Position numbers and translations under genes: made by a program
Shown here: positions 36,980-45,949 of the stretch, one piece after another
Position numbering within the stretch: the first letter of the stretch is position 1
Layout of the letters: every line of letters starts with the position of its first letter
The notes under the pieces: model-generated
What the model was told of the DNA's origin: nothing
Database searches by the model: none
What the model saw: the letters and a program-made list of their open reading frames with translations, nothing else
NCBI GenBank assembly: GCA_028823855.1
Contig: JAPPFL010000077.1
Span: 1-63,301, forward strand
Length of the DNA: 63,301 nt
DNA from: Albidovulum sp.
GTDB taxonomy: Bacteria; Pseudomonadota; Alphaproteobacteria; Rhodobacterales; Rhodobacteraceae
Reading direction: 5' to 3'

Positions 36980-38875
36980 ATGAAAGACTTTGACCTCACT
37001 GAAATATCTGCGGACGACTGGGATGAACTGAAAAACCCACGCCCCTCCGAATCCGACTTTGATCGTGTGGTAGAGGAGGCGATTTCGCGCAGAGGTTTCA
37101 TTGGCGGCGTCGTGGCATTCGGCTCGGGTGCAGCAGCCATGGGCACAGGCACGCTTCTGTCCACGACTTCGGCCGAGGCCATGGGACACAGCCGGTTCGC
37201 GTTTTCACCGATTGGGATCGCGACGGACAGCACAATCCACGTGCCAGAAGGGTATAGCTGGTCTGTTGTCGCTCGCTGGGGTGACGCGCTGACTTCGGAT
37301 GCCGAAGCCTTTGACCCCGCGACCGGCCACACTGCCGCAAATGCCTCAAAGGTCTTTGGCGAGAACACCGACGGCATGTGGCTGTACAACGTTGATGGGC
37401 ATGAATTGATCGCGGTCAACAATGAGTATGCCAATCGCCGGACCAACCTGCCCTACGAGGGCGACGCTGCCGGCACGCCGCAGAGTCTGGACGATGTGCG
37501 CCTGTTCCAAGGCATCCAGGGTGTGACGGTCGTTGAAGTGGCCGCCGATGGCAATGGCCAGTACAAAATTGTAGTGGATTCGCCCTTTAACCGCCGGATC
37601 GATCACAACACGCCGATGGAAATTACCGGGCTCGCGGCCGGCCACGACATGATGAAGACAGCGGCCGATCCGAACGGCACGATGTCGCTTGGGACGATGA
37701 ACAACTGTGGCTCTGGCCCGACGCCTTGGGGCACATACCTGACCTGCGAAGAAAACTTCAACGGCTACTTCGGCTCGACCGACGAAAACGTCGAACTCAC
37801 GGCAGGGATGCAGCGCTACGGTGTTGGTCTCGACGGTTGGGGGTATGACTATCACAAGTGGGACGAACGCTTCGATATCTCGAAAAACCCCAATGAACCG
37901 AACCGCGCGGGCTGGGTTGTCGAGATCGATCCTTCTGATCCCTCCTCGACGCCGAAAAAGCGTACCGGACTTGGCCGTCTCAAGCACGAGAACGCGGCTG
38001 TGGCGATCGCGCCCTCGGGTCATGTCGTGGTGTACATGGGCGACGACGAAAGGGGCGAGTACCTCTACAAGTACGTTTCCAACGGAACTTACGCTCCTGG
38101 GAAGGATACCGACAACCTGCTCAACGACGGCACGCTCTATGCCGCAAAATTCCATTGGGATGGCACCGGCGACTGGCTTCCGCTGACGCCCGAAAGCACC
38201 GGCATGGATGCGGTCGAGATCCTGATCCACACTCGTATGGCTGCTTCGGCAGTTGAGGCGACCACGATGGACCGGCCTGAGTGGGTTCAGGTGAACCCGA
38301 TTGCCGCAGAAGGCTACGCAGCGCTCACCAATAACAGGAACCGGGGTGTGAAGCCGAACGCCGGTGGTGACGATACATCGGTCAACGGACCCAATCCGCG
38401 GGTGGCCAACAACTTTGGTCAGGTGGTTCGATGGTATCCGGCGAACGACGACCACGCTACAAGTTCGTTCCGCTGGGATCTCTACGTGATGGCAGGCAAC
38501 CCCGCAACGCAGGAAGGTGCCTATAAGGGATCGTCCAATGTCAACGAGGGCAACATGTTCAACTCGCCGGACGGGCTCATGTTCGACTCGGCCGGGCTAA
38601 TTTGGATCCAGACTGACGGCAACGACGACAATGAAGGCGAATTCGAAGGTCAGGGCAACAACCAGATGCTGGCGGGCGATCCGGTATCGGGTGAAATCCG
38701 TCGCTTCCTGACTGGCCCGAACGGCAGCGAAGTGACGGGGCTGTGCTGGTCGACAGACCGCAAGACAATGTTCGTCGGAATCCAGCACCCGGGCGCCTCC
38801 TTCCCCGATGGCGAGGGCCTGCCGCGCTCGTCAGTCGTCGCGGTCTGGCGCGACGACGGCAGTCTCGTGGGTTAA
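36980..38875 (+). CDS. PhoX-family secreted phosphatase (DUF839), Tat-exported
   Basis: The ATG at 36980 (ribosome site AATAGGAGAC) gives 631 residues. A Tat signal follows a charged lead: SRRGFIGGVVAFGSGAAAMG, with the twin arginines at about residues 39-40. The mature part shows the PhoX landmarks NNEYANRRTNLP, AAGHDMMKTAADPNGTMSLGTMNNCGSGPTPWGTYLTCEENFNGYF, GRLKHENAAVAIAPSGHVVVYMGDDERGEYLYKYVS and NSPDGLMFDSAGLIWIQTDGN. PhoX enzymes are Ca/Fe-dependent phosphatases that release phosphate outside the cell. No Pho box was recognised upstream. It stands alone among mobile-element remnants. Confidence 0.92.
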   Translation: MKDFDLTEISADDWDELKNPRPSESDFDRVVEEAISRRGFIGGVVAFGSGAAAMGTGTLLSTTSAEAMGHSRFAFSPIGIATDSTIHVPEGYSWSVVARWGDALTSDAEAFDPATGHTAANASKVFGENTDGMWLYNVDGHELIAVNNEYANRRTNLPYEGDAAGTPQSLDDVRLFQGIQGVTVVEVAADGNGQYKIVVDSPFNRRIDHNTPMEITGLAAGHDMMKTAADPNGTMSLGTMNNCGSGPTPWGTYLTCEENFNGYFGSTDENVELTAGMQRYGVGLDGWGYDYHKWDERFDISKNPNEPNRAGWVVEIDPSDPSSTPKKRTGLGRLKHENAAVAIAPSGHVVVYMGDDERGEYLYKYVSNGTYAPGKDTDNLLNDGTLYAAKFHWDGTGDWLPLTPESTGMDAVEILIHTRMAASAVEATTMDRPEWVQVNPIAAEGYAALTNNRNRGVKPNAGGDDTSVNGPNPRVANNFGQVVRWYPANDDHATSSFRWDLYVMAGNPATQEGAYKGSSNVNEGNMFNSPDGLMFDSAGLIWIQTDGNDDNEGEFEGQGNNQMLAGDPVSGEIRRFLTGPNGSEVTGLCWSTDRKTMFVGIQHPGASFPDGEGLPRSSVVAVWRDDGSLVG

Positions 38876-38893
38876 TTGACGTACTATGGCGAT

Positions 38894-38913
38894 AGGCGGT
38901 CTTCGGACCGCCT
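38894..38913 (+). terminator. Hairpin after the PhoX gene
   Basis: AGGCGGTC, a TTCG tetraloop and GACCGCCT form a perfect 8-base stem, 18 bases after the stop. Only a weak T-run follows (TTACG), so it could be a transcript-end stabiliser rather than a strong terminator. Confidence 0.6.
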
Positions 38914-38943
38914 TACGTCCGGTCTTCCTCCGAGTGGTTTGAT

Positions 38944-39978
38944 TCAAACTGATGATACCGTTTTCTGCAGCTTCCGGCGGCCTCCTTTCCACGAGTCGAC
39001 GAGTTTCTCGGGCTTTCTGCTCCACCGGAACGGCTAGGCGTGGTTGGCGTTGTGGTGCTCGATGCGGCCCTCGATCGCCGCGACGCACTCTTCGCGCGAG
39101 TTGAAAACGGCGTTCCTCAGCCTCTGCCTCGAGAGCTTGTTGGAGAAGAAGCCCCTTACGGCGTTGGCCCGGGAGACATTGTAGAGGACGACGTGCATGT
39201 CGGCGTCGCGCTTGATCCCGCGGCCCGCACGATCGAGGAAGGCGAGGAACTCCTCGGAGCGGTGCTGCCGCACTGTCTGGCCGACCACCTTTCCGGCGGC
39301 GACGTCGAGAGCCGCCATTAGGCAGGTGGTGCCGTTGCGCTTTTGGACGTGGGTTCGGGTCTCGGGATGCTCGGGCTTCATCGGCAGCGGTGCCTGCGTC
39401 TGGCCGAGCGCCTGGATCTGCGTCCTTTCGTCGACCGATTGCGCGATGGCATGGTCGGGCGGGTGGACGTAAAGCCCGACAACGTTGCGGATATTGCTCT
39501 CGAACCGGGGATCCCGCGACACCTCGAAGGTCTTGACAATGTGCAGCTTGAGGCCGTTGCGCTTCAGGACGTTGCGCACCCTGGAGGCGACCATCCCCAG
39601 CTTTCCGGCCAGCGCCCGCGCCGTCCAGTGGCTGGCATGCTTCGGAGGGGGCGAATTCGCACGGCCGGCCAGGGCTTCGGCCTTTTCCTCCGCCACCGGA
39701 TCAAGACCCGGCGGCCGGGCGTCGTACAGGATCCCGCCGATGCCCTCGACGAGGAAGCGGTCCCGCCAGCTCCAGACCGTCGGATTCGACCTGCCGGTTC
39801 TCCTCATATTCTCCGCTAGGCCGCGGCCCGAACCGAGATGGAGGATGATTTCCGCCCTGGACGCATGCTTGAGGAACGACTGCGGATCGGTCCTGATGCG
39901 CTCGAGGCGCACGCGATCCTCGTCCGAAAACGTGATCGGCGTTTTGTTGCTCTTGGCCCTTTCCGCAAGTGTACGGCG
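38944..39978 (-). pseudogene. IS630-family transposase with internal stop and altered catalytic residue
   Basis: The sequence reads KSNKTPITFSDEDRVRLERIRTD, HASRAEIILHLGSGRGLAENMRRTGRSNPTVWSWRDRFLVEGIGGI, HWTARALAGKLGMVASRVRNVLKRNGLKLHIVKTFEVSRDPRFE and SVDERTQIQALGQTQAPLP in one frame. A TAG at 39034-39036 interrupts the otherwise in-frame end PFRWSRKPEKLVDSWK, which runs on to 38944. The second catalytic region reads VVLYNVSRA where VVLDNVSxH is usual, so Asp is replaced by Tyr. The HTH and first Asp are intact. The element is dead. Confidence 0.78.
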
Positions 39979-40044
39979 GATGCCGGAACCAGTAAATCAA
40001 ATTCCGGAGAAAAATGGAATCTTTCATTAAATACAATCTACTAG

Positions 40045-40071
40045 AGCCTGTTGACTAAAGACCTTGATTCG
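40045..40071. repeat. Left terminal inverted repeat of IS5-family element
   Basis: AGCCTGTTGACTAAAGACCT continues to TTCG at 40071. It pairs with the right end at 41578-41604 with about five mismatches over 27 bases. CTAG lies immediately outside. Confidence 0.85.
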
Positions 40072-40078
40072 TTCGGCT

Positions 40079-40578
40079 TCATCGCGCCGCGATCACTCCC
40101 TCCACGAGATTGATGATGGCTCGGAAGCCGGCGACCGTCTTGCCGCCGCGCGTCGCAATAGCTCGAAATTCCTTGATTTTCGCAAAGAAATTCTCGATTT
40201 GGCGTCGCCATGCGTACATCTCCCTGTCGTGGCTGCGCTTGGCTTTCCTGTTGGATTTCGAAGATATCGCCGCCGCGCCGCCGCGCGCTTCAAGCTTCTC
40301 AATCAGCCAGCCGGCATCGAAGGCCCTGTCGCCAATCAGGGCGCCGACTTCCAGGCAGCCCGGCAGAGGCGGCAAGCCCGCCAGATCGTGCGCCTGCCCC
40401 GGAACCAGCTCAAAACGGACCAAATAGCCCAAGGCGTCGACAAGGGCCGCGATCCTTGTCGCCGGGCCTCCCCGGGATCGCCGATCGCCTGCGCCGCAGA
40501 GCTCCCCTTTCGCCCGAAGCCTTCGCGTGCGCCGGGACCGCGGCGCCGTCCACCTGCGCCCACTCAAGGTCGAACGAG
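40079..40578 (-). pseudogene. IS5-family transposase, C-terminal half
   Basis: The minus strand reads SFDLEWAQVDGAAVPAHAKASGERG (first catalytic Asp), then in shifted frame RSRGGPATRIAALVDALGYLVRFELVPGQAHDLAGLPPL, GALIGDRAFDAGWLIEKLEARGGAAAISSKSNRKAKRSHDREMYAWRRQIENFFAKIKEFRAIATRGGKTVAGF. DRAFDA holds the second Asp, and RRQIENFFAKIK the glutamate of the DDE triad. It is separated from the N-terminal half by the IS66-like insertion and also carries a frameshift near 40500. A close relative could supply trans activity, but this copy cannot be translated whole. Confidence 0.8.
40571..40578. repeat. Left 8-bp target duplication of the IS66-like insertion
   Basis: CGAACGAG here matches CGAACGAA at 41319-41326, 7 of 8 bases. 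Deleting one copy together with 40579-41318 restores the IS5 transposase reading frame as LSGSFDLEW, which supports an insertion with 8-bp duplication. Confidence 0.8.
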
Positions 40579-41318
40579 CGCAATAGTGGCAAGATCCCGG
40601 CATTTCGCGATTGTCCCAGTCACTCGTTTTCTTGAGCCGAGCGCCGGTTCTCTATCGAAATTGCGCTCGGCAAGCGGCCGAGCGGCGCGGTAGCGGTTCC
40701 GGCAAGACGACGCAAGTCGCGAAAGAGAGCGGTAGCATGCAGGCGATGCGCCCACGGCCGCATTCGGGGATTCCCGTCCGCCGACGGATTCGCCTTCCTC
40801 TGCGGAGGAGGCCTTCGCCCTGCTGAAGAGCAGCAGTTCGGAGCTCGCAAGGCAGCTCGCCGAGCGAGACGAGCGAATTGCCGAGCTCCTCGAGAGGATC
40901 CGGGAGCTGGGCGACGAGATCAAGCTGCTGAAGAAGCTTTCGCGCCGCCCGGATCCGAAGCCCCGCGGCGAAGCCGGCGACGGATCTCCGGGCTCCGAAA
41001 GGCCGAAAATGCTGGGCGGGAGCCTGCTCAGGCGGACGCGGCGCGTGCCGGCGGAAAACGTGCCCGACGGGGCCGTCGTTCGCGGCGGCTTCGGGTATCG
41101 AGCCGTCCGCGACGTGCCGTTCTTCGCCGAGGAGGTCGTCTACGAGCTGGAAGTCTGGAAGCTTCCGGGCGGCGGCCGCCTCGTGGCGAAGATGCCGCCG
41201 GGGCCCCCGACGTGCCGAGGCTTGCCGACCTCGTCAGGACCCGCGCCGCGGCCTGACGCCGCGGCACGGCAATTCGATGCTCGCATCCGCGCAGTTTCCC
41301 GGTAAGTTGCCCCTATTA
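40579..41318 (+). mobile_element. Degenerate IS66-like element nested in the IS5-family element
   Basis: It is a 740-base insertion with imperfect inverted ends: CGCAATAGTGGCAAGATCCCGG on the left and, reading inward from the right, TAATAGGGGCAACTTACCGG. It carries only the N-terminal part of an IS66-like transposase on the plus strand (40802-41305). The 8-bp duplication size fits IS66. A second, truncated copy lies inverted at 21900-22434. Confidence 0.78.
40802..41305 (+). pseudogene. IS66-like transposase, N-terminal coiled coil and linker domain
   Basis: One frame reads AEEAFALLKSSSSELARQLAERDERIAELLERIRELGDEIKLLKKLS, a leucine-rich coiled coil, then RRPDPKPRGEAGDGSPGSERPKMLGG and RVPAENVPDGAVVRGGFGYRAVRDVPFFAEEVVYELEVWKLPGGGRLVAKMPPG. 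These match the leading coiled coil and the zinc-/linker domain of IS66-like transposases. The frame then ends in unrelated sequence and the DDE domain is absent. Its upstream start is not clear. Confidence 0.68.
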
Positions 41319-41326
41319 CGAACGAA
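41319..41326. repeat. Right 8-bp target duplication of the IS66-like insertion
   Basis: CGAACGAA pairs with CGAACGAG at 40571-40578 as the imperfect direct repeat flanking the nested element. Confidence 0.8.
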
Positions 41327-41570
41327 CCGGACAACTCCTTGAAAACGCCTTTGAAACCCCCTTTCTCGCCTAGCGTCGAAAGCGAACGAAAACGCTGTTC
41401 CAGTTGCCGAATTCCGATGGAAGATCCCGCCACGGCGATCCGGCTCGAACCCGCCAGAGCGCCGCTTCCAGAAAAAGGCGGCCGTCGGCCGCCGTTCTTC
41501 CCGAATTCGCCTCAATTTTCCGCTTCGATTTTTGCCTTTTCGGCTTTTATTGGTAAAAAATACCGGACTC
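41321..41570 (-). pseudogene. IS5-family transposase, N-terminal half
   Basis: On the minus strand a decayed N-terminus reads KAKIEAEN-stop-GEFGKNGGRRPP, then RRSGGFEPDRRGGIFHRNSATGTAF, and in the next frame RFRSLSTLGEKGGFKGVFKELSGSF. These correspond to the RTGAPWRDLP-FG-WNSVF-RFRR-GVF-FEELS region of IS5 transposases in shifting frames. The last segment joins the C-terminal half (SFDLEW) exactly once the IS66-like insert is removed. Confidence 0.65.
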
Positions 41571-41577
41571 GATGCAT

Positions 41578-41604
41578 CGAATTAAGTCCTTTCGTCAACA
41601 GGCC
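41578..41604. repeat. Right terminal inverted repeat of IS5-family element
   Basis: Read inward it begins GGCCTGTTGACGAAAGGACT and pairs with the left end at 40045-40071. CTAG follows outside at 41605-41608. Confidence 0.85.
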
Positions 41605-41715
41605 CTAGTACTCCGACACCGTTGAAAAGATTGATCGAACCATGAACCTGATCTCGTACATTACCGAATGATGATCGGTCGCTATTCTGCCCCCTTAAAA
41701 AAGCAACGGCAGGTC

Positions 41716-42185
41716 GGTGTTCCGCTCGGGCAAGGTGTCTCCCGGTCAGGGTGCCGCCGTCACGCCTGACGTGGGCGCGACGGGCTCGGAGAGGCAAAAG
41801 CCAATGGCTGAATCGGGCAGAAAGATCTATTGTGCGAGATTGAACGACGACGAGCGCGGTTTCCTGCGGGAGATCGTGGACGGCGGCAAAGTGTTGGTGG
41901 CGCAACGCTGCAAGCGCGCCCAGTTCCGCCTGCGGGCCGACTAAGGCCGCGAAGACTGCGGGCGTACCGATGCGGACATCTCCTCCATCCTTGGCATCGG
42001 CACGGCGACGGTCGAGCGGACACGGCGCCTGCGCGTGATGGACGGTCTGGAGGAGGCACTGGAACGTAGGGTCCAGCTCAACCGGAAGAAACGCACGCTC
42101 GTCGTCGGCGGCGAGGTGGCACCGGTGAAGCTGGCCTGCTCGCCGCCGCCCGACCTGAAGTCCGCGGTTCCCGTCAGCCAGTAGT
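41716..42185 (+). pseudogene. IS630-family transposase, N-terminal (HTH) remnant
   Basis: The frame reads KIYCARLNDDERGFLREIVDGGKVLVAQRCKRAQFRLRAD, a stop at 41942-41944, then in the next stretch TDADISSILGIGTATVERTRRLRVMDGLEEALERR and VALACSPPP-like EVAPVKLACSPPPDLKSAVP. These are the helix-turn-helix domains and start of the linker of IS630-type transposases (RRA-ILLKAD, GVGTATVERVRRRFV-EGLEAAL). The DDE domain is absent and the frame carries a TAA. Confidence 0.68.
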
Positions 42186-43008
42186 ACGTAGGCATGTACG
42201 CTGGCCTCATGGCTGGATTGCAGTGGACGGTCGAGTTGTCAATGCCTCGATCCGGCCAATTCAGTAAAGATACTGCGATAGTGTCCTGCAATTCAAGGGT
42301 TGCAGCGGATCGGACAATTGCTTCGACCAAATTTCGGTCCCGGTTGTTGCTGGCACTCGCGACCCAATGACAATTTCTTGGGTGCCAATTCCGGCGCATG
42401 GATGTTTTCTCACGGCAATCCTTCGAAGAAACGCACCTGTTCGGAACTGCGGCATTCGCTGAGAGGGCGTTAATTCGCTGGCGCGAATCCACCATGCCAA
42501 TTAAAAACCGGTCCCCGTATTTGTGAATCGCGATGGTTTCGCTAATCAAGGGCATCGAGTCCCGGGCATTTTTCGGCCGGCACCTGTCGCGAATGCAGAT
42601 CGTCTGCGTTCAGTAAATGATGTCGCGTTTGCCGGCCGACAGCCGCCGAGAGCCAGTGCTCGCCGGATGGCGGCTATCGCGTGCAGTTGAACGTGCTCGT
42701 GCTGGCGTTACTCGAGGATCTCGGCGTTTTCGCTCTGCATTCGAAACGCCGAGCGGGCGTCCCGAGGAAGCCGGTCGAGGATTTCCCGCCTTCACCCGAA
42801 GTGCCCGCCCGTTACTGGACCCGGACCGCCGGCCGGAAGCGGCAACGGATTAATGTCTCCCTTTAGACATCACTCGTCGGCCCAAGTCCGGCTCAAGCGG
42901 CTCGCGAATCGCAAATTCGATTTGTCGCGCAGTTCGAATTCGAAAACCGGACCCGTCTGGGCTCATCCGACCGGGTCGACACCAATGGTCGCCATATTTG
43001 CTACGGAA
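42186..43008. other. Region without a recognisable gene
   Basis: About 820 bases between the IS630 remnant and trxB. Open frames on both strands lack family motifs, and I see no tRNA, terminator or repeat. It is probably decayed insertion DNA plus the trxB 3' flank. Confidence 0.45.
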
Positions 43009-43956
43009 TCAAGGTTCAGGATTTTCAGCAAGAAATTTTTCCGCGTCCAGCGCCGCCATGCAGCCCATTCCCGCCGACGTAACCGCCTGCCGGTAGACAT
43101 GGTCGGTTATGTCGCCTGCGGCGAATACTCCGGGAATGGATGTCGCGGTGCTACCCGGTTCGACCGAAACGTATCCTCCCGAATGGGTTTCAAGCTGGCT
43201 GGCGACAAGCTCCGACGCCGGCGAATGCCCGATCGCGATGAATACTCCCGCGCAGCGTAAATCCTTCGTTCTACCGCTAGCGACGTGCTTGACCCTTACG
43301 CCGGTGACGCTGGGCGGAGCTTCATCGCCGATCACTTCGTCCACGACATGATCCCAGAGCAGTTCGATTTTTTCGTTTTCGAACAACCTGTTCTGCAATA
43401 TCTTGTCCGACCTGAGTTCGTTCCGCCGGTGGATGAGCGTCACTCTGGTTGCGAATTTCGTAAGGAAGATCGCCTCCTCGGCGGCCGTGTTGCCGCCGCC
43501 CACCACGACAACTTCCTTTCCTCTGTAGAAAAATCCGTCGCAGGTCGCGCAGGCGGACACTCCGTGCCCCTTGAATTTTTCTTCGGACGGCAGCCCTAGC
43601 CACTTCGCCTGCGCGCCGGTCGCGAGAATCACGGCGTCGGCAAAGTATGCATCTCCGCTGTCGGCGCGGGCCGAGAAAGGCCGGGACGACAGATCAATCG
43701 ACAGGATATGATCGGAAACGATTTCCGCGCCGGTCGAAGCCGCGTGCTCCTGCATTCTCAGCATGAGATCGGGGCCTTGAACCATGGAATCGCCCGGCCA
43801 GTTTTCCACGTCGGTCGTAATCGTCAGCTGTCCGCCGGGCTGAATTCCCTGTATCAGCACGGGATCAAGCATTGCGCGCGCCGCGTAGACGGCCGCCGTG
43901 TATCCGGCGGGCCCCGAACCGATAATCAATAGTCGCTTGCGCTTGACATTTTCCAT
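43009..43956 (-). CDS. trxB: Thioredoxin reductase
   Basis: The ATG at 43956 gives 315 residues, the bacterial TrxB length. The FAD site is [20 protein letters not shown], with [18 protein letters not shown]; the redox-active motif CATC is in [17 protein letters not shown] binding is [14 protein letters not shown] and HRRNELR; and the C-terminal FAD motif is [34 protein letters not shown]. It reduces thioredoxin with NADPH. The open frame runs to 44190, but that extension has no similarity. Confidence 0.97.
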   Translation of the reverse strand: MENVKRKRLLIIGSGPAGYTAAVYAARAMLDPVLIQGIQPGGQLTITTDVENWPGDSMVQGPDLMLRMQEHAASTGAEIVSDHILSIDLSSRPFSARADSGDAYFADAVILATGAQAKWLGLPSEEKFKGHGVSACATCDGFFYRGKEVVVVGGGNTAAEEAIFLTKFATRVTLIHRRNELRSDKILQNRLFENEKIELLWDHVVDEVIGDEAPPSVTGVRVKHVASGRTKDLRCAGVFIAIGHSPASELVASQLETHSGGYVSVEPGSTATSIPGVFAAGDITDHVYRQAVTSAGMGCMAALDAEKFLAENPEP

Positions 43957-44102
43957 TTGGACGATTTCTCCAATTTCGTGCGGCTTCGTTGGCAAAAGGC
44001 GGATGCCTCGGCGGCGGCGCGACTTGGGGCCGCGCCGAAAGACACGGCGAAATGGCAAAAATGCAACGGAAATGCAATCGGCGCGGCGACGTTCTCGGTC
44101 GT

Positions 44103-44891
44103 TCAAAACATGTTGGCCTCGGCGCCCGGGTATGAGGCGGAAATGAGGGACAACTGGCAGCCAAAATCCTTTTCGTCCGCGTGTCGGCATCGCCTATAGG
44201 AAAAATACTCTTCAGGGCTGCCGTAGGTGCAGACCCCAACCCATTCGACTTCTTCAACACCGCACTCGCGAATTCGGTCCATGCAGAACCGGGGTAGATC
44301 AAACAGGTATTTGCTTTCGGGGCCTAGGATGAAATAGCGGGCGTATGTCGGGTTTTCCGTTAAGAACAGTTGAAAAAATTCCTCTCCGACCTCGTAGTTG
44401 CGCTGGGTGATGCCCGGGCCGATGACGGCTCTTATACGCTCTTTTCGGGCGCCCAATTCCTCCATCGCCTTTGCGGTGTTCTGGAGAATGCCGGCAAGAG
44501 ACCCGCGCCATCCGGCGTGCGCCGCTCCGACGACGCGCGCGAGCGGGTCCGCGAACAGGACCGGCAGGCAGTCGGCGGTCAATACGCCGAGCGACACGCC
44601 CGGCGTCTTCGAAACCATTGCGTCGGCTCTAGGGCGCCTGCCGCTATCAGGCGCATTGGCTACGGCCACTTCGGCCGAGTGCGATTGAAAGAGAGTAGCA
44701 AGGCTGCCTTTGTCCATGCCGATGGCTTCGGTCGCTATCCACCTGTTCAATTCGACGTTGCAGTCGAGATCCGACGAGCCGAATCTGCAATTCAGCGAAG
44801 CGTAGACGCCGGTCGACACTCCGCCTCGACGACCAAGGAATCCATGCTTGAAAGACTCCAAGAGCTCAGACTGAATCGGATTTGCCGTCAT
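44103..44891 (-). CDS. pgeF: Multicopper-oxidase-like YfiH/PgeF protein (LACC1-type purine nucleoside phosphorylase)
   Basis: From ATG 44891, which overlaps the midA stop (ATGA), the protein has 262 residues. It shows [81 protein letters not shown] and [12 protein letters not shown], with the conserved His-Cys-His zinc ligands in the QxHS, DCLPV and HAGWRG motifs. PgeF-type proteins act as peptidoglycan-editing or nucleoside-phosphorylase/adenosine deaminase enzymes. The lgt-midA-pgeF order is conserved in alphaproteobacteria. Confidence 0.93.
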   Translation of the reverse strand: MTANPIQSELLESFKHGFLGRRGGVSTGVYASLNCRFGSSDLDCNVELNRWIATEAIGMDKGSLATLFQSHSAEVAVANAPDSGRRPRADAMVSKTPGVSLGVLTADCLPVLFADPLARVVGAAHAGWRGSLAGILQNTAKAMEELGARKERIRAVIGPGITQRNYEVGEEFFQLFLTENPTYARYFILGPESKYLFDLPRFCMDRIRECGVEEVEWVGVCTYGSPEEYFSYRRCRHADEKDFGCQLSLISASYPGAEANMF

Positions 44892-45949
44892 TTCGAGAAT
44901 CCAGGCGGCAAAGGAAAATGGCACGAGTAGAACGCAACGGCCTTGAACAGGCTTCCCATTTGTTCGGGACTCGTAAGGCGTTCAAACGCCGCCGCATGCT
45001 CTTCCAATGCTCGGCCCTTTAGATTTTTCGACAACTTGCGAGCGCGTTCGCGAATTCCGAGTCGCAAAAGGAATTCGCCCTGCGTCGTCATCTCGGTCAC
45101 CGCCGCCTCGCCGGCCAAACCCGAAAGAGATTTGAAATCGACATGCGCCGAAATATCGGCGCATCCCGGAGAAGAGAAGGGATCGACTCTGCCGTGCCGG
45201 TGTACGGCTTGCAATGTGCTGCCCCGAATTTCCCAGTCGCCGTAATCGACAATCAGTGCGACGCCGCCGAATTCGGAGATTTTCTCGCAAATAGGACGCA
45301 AGACCGCTTCGGCCGAAGGACGCAACTCCACGATTTCGGAACCGGCAATGTCCGAATCTCTCGTATCCGGAGCTTCCGGCGCCAACCTCGAAATTCCCGG
45401 AACGAGCCGACCGTTGTCAAGACCGACTCTAATCTCCTCAATTGCGCTTTGGCGTTTCACGTACTGCCTGACGGGAAGAGCGTCGAAGAATTCATTCGCG
45501 ATCAGGTACAGCGGCTTGTCGGGCAGGTCGCACGAGAAATTCACCCAGTCGATATTCCGCTCATCTAGCGAAGAAAGCTGGCGCTTCTTCAGTTCGGGGC
45601 TATGTTCCACCAATACTACTTTCGCGGCTTCCCGGAATCCCGGCACGACCCTCGCCGAGCGAAGCAAGTCGGCCATTAGCGTTCCGCGGCCAGGCCCGAG
45701 TTCGGCCAAAGTGAATTCGCCGGGCGAATTCTGGTCGAGCCAAACCTGTGCGAGAAACATCCCGACGATTTCTCCAAACATTTGGCTGATTTCCGGAGCC
45801 GTCGTGAATGAGCCGGCGCTGCCGAAGGGATCCTTGCGGCAGTAGAAGCCGAATTGCGGGTGCAGAAGGCAAGCGGACATGTACTCTGAAACGGGAATCG
45901 GGCCGCCGGCGCGAATCCTCCGCTTCAAGACGTCGAGCAGTTCCGTCAC
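44888..45949 (-). CDS. MidA/NDUFAF7-family SAM-dependent protein arginine methyltransferase
   Basis: The GTG start at 45949 overlaps the lgt stop (GTGA) and gives 353 residues. The opening is VTELLDVLKRRIRAGGPIPVSEYMSACLLHPQFGFYCRKDPFGSAGSFTTAPEISQMFGEIVGMFLAQVW. The SAM site is FTLAELGPGRGTLMADLLRS, and YLIANEFFDALPVRQYV is diagnostic of this family, which methylates a subunit of respiratory complex I in mitochondria. A longer frame reaches 46183 but would read inside lgt. It is coupled to lgt and pgeF. Confidence 0.93.
   Translation of the reverse strand: MTELLDVLKRRIRAGGPIPVSEYMSACLLHPQFGFYCRKDPFGSAGSFTTAPEISQMFGEIVGMFLAQVWLDQNSPGEFTLAELGPGRGTLMADLLRSARVVPGFREAAKVVLVEHSPELKKRQLSSLDERNIDWVNFSCDLPDKPLYLIANEFFDALPVRQYVKRQSAIEEIRVGLDNGRLVPGISRLAPEAPDTRDSDIAGSEIVELRPSAEAVLRPICEKISEFGGVALIVDYGDWEIRGSTLQAVHRHGRVDPFSSPGCADISAHVDFKSLSGLAGEAAVTEMTTQGEFLLRLGIRERARKLSKNLKGRALEEHAAAFERLTSPEQMGSLFKAVAFYSCHFPLPPGFSK

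Larger units (their letters stand above)
40045..41604 (-). mobile_element. IS5-family element (IS427-group type) interrupted by an IS66-like element
   Basis: Terminal inverted repeats AGCCTGTTGACTAAAG (left, 40045) and, read inward from 41604, GGCCTGTTGACGAAAG match closely. Both ends are flanked by CTAG (40041-40044 and 41605-41608), the short target duplication expected for the IS427 group. The transposase is on the minus strand, with its N-terminal half at 41321-41570 and its C-terminal half at 40079-40578. Without the nested element and one duplication the element is about 812 bases, normal for the group. Confidence 0.85.

Noticed and set aside
36980-38875. Pho box upstream of PhoX
   Set aside because: No pair of CTGTCAT-like repeats at 11-base spacing was found in 36716-36979.
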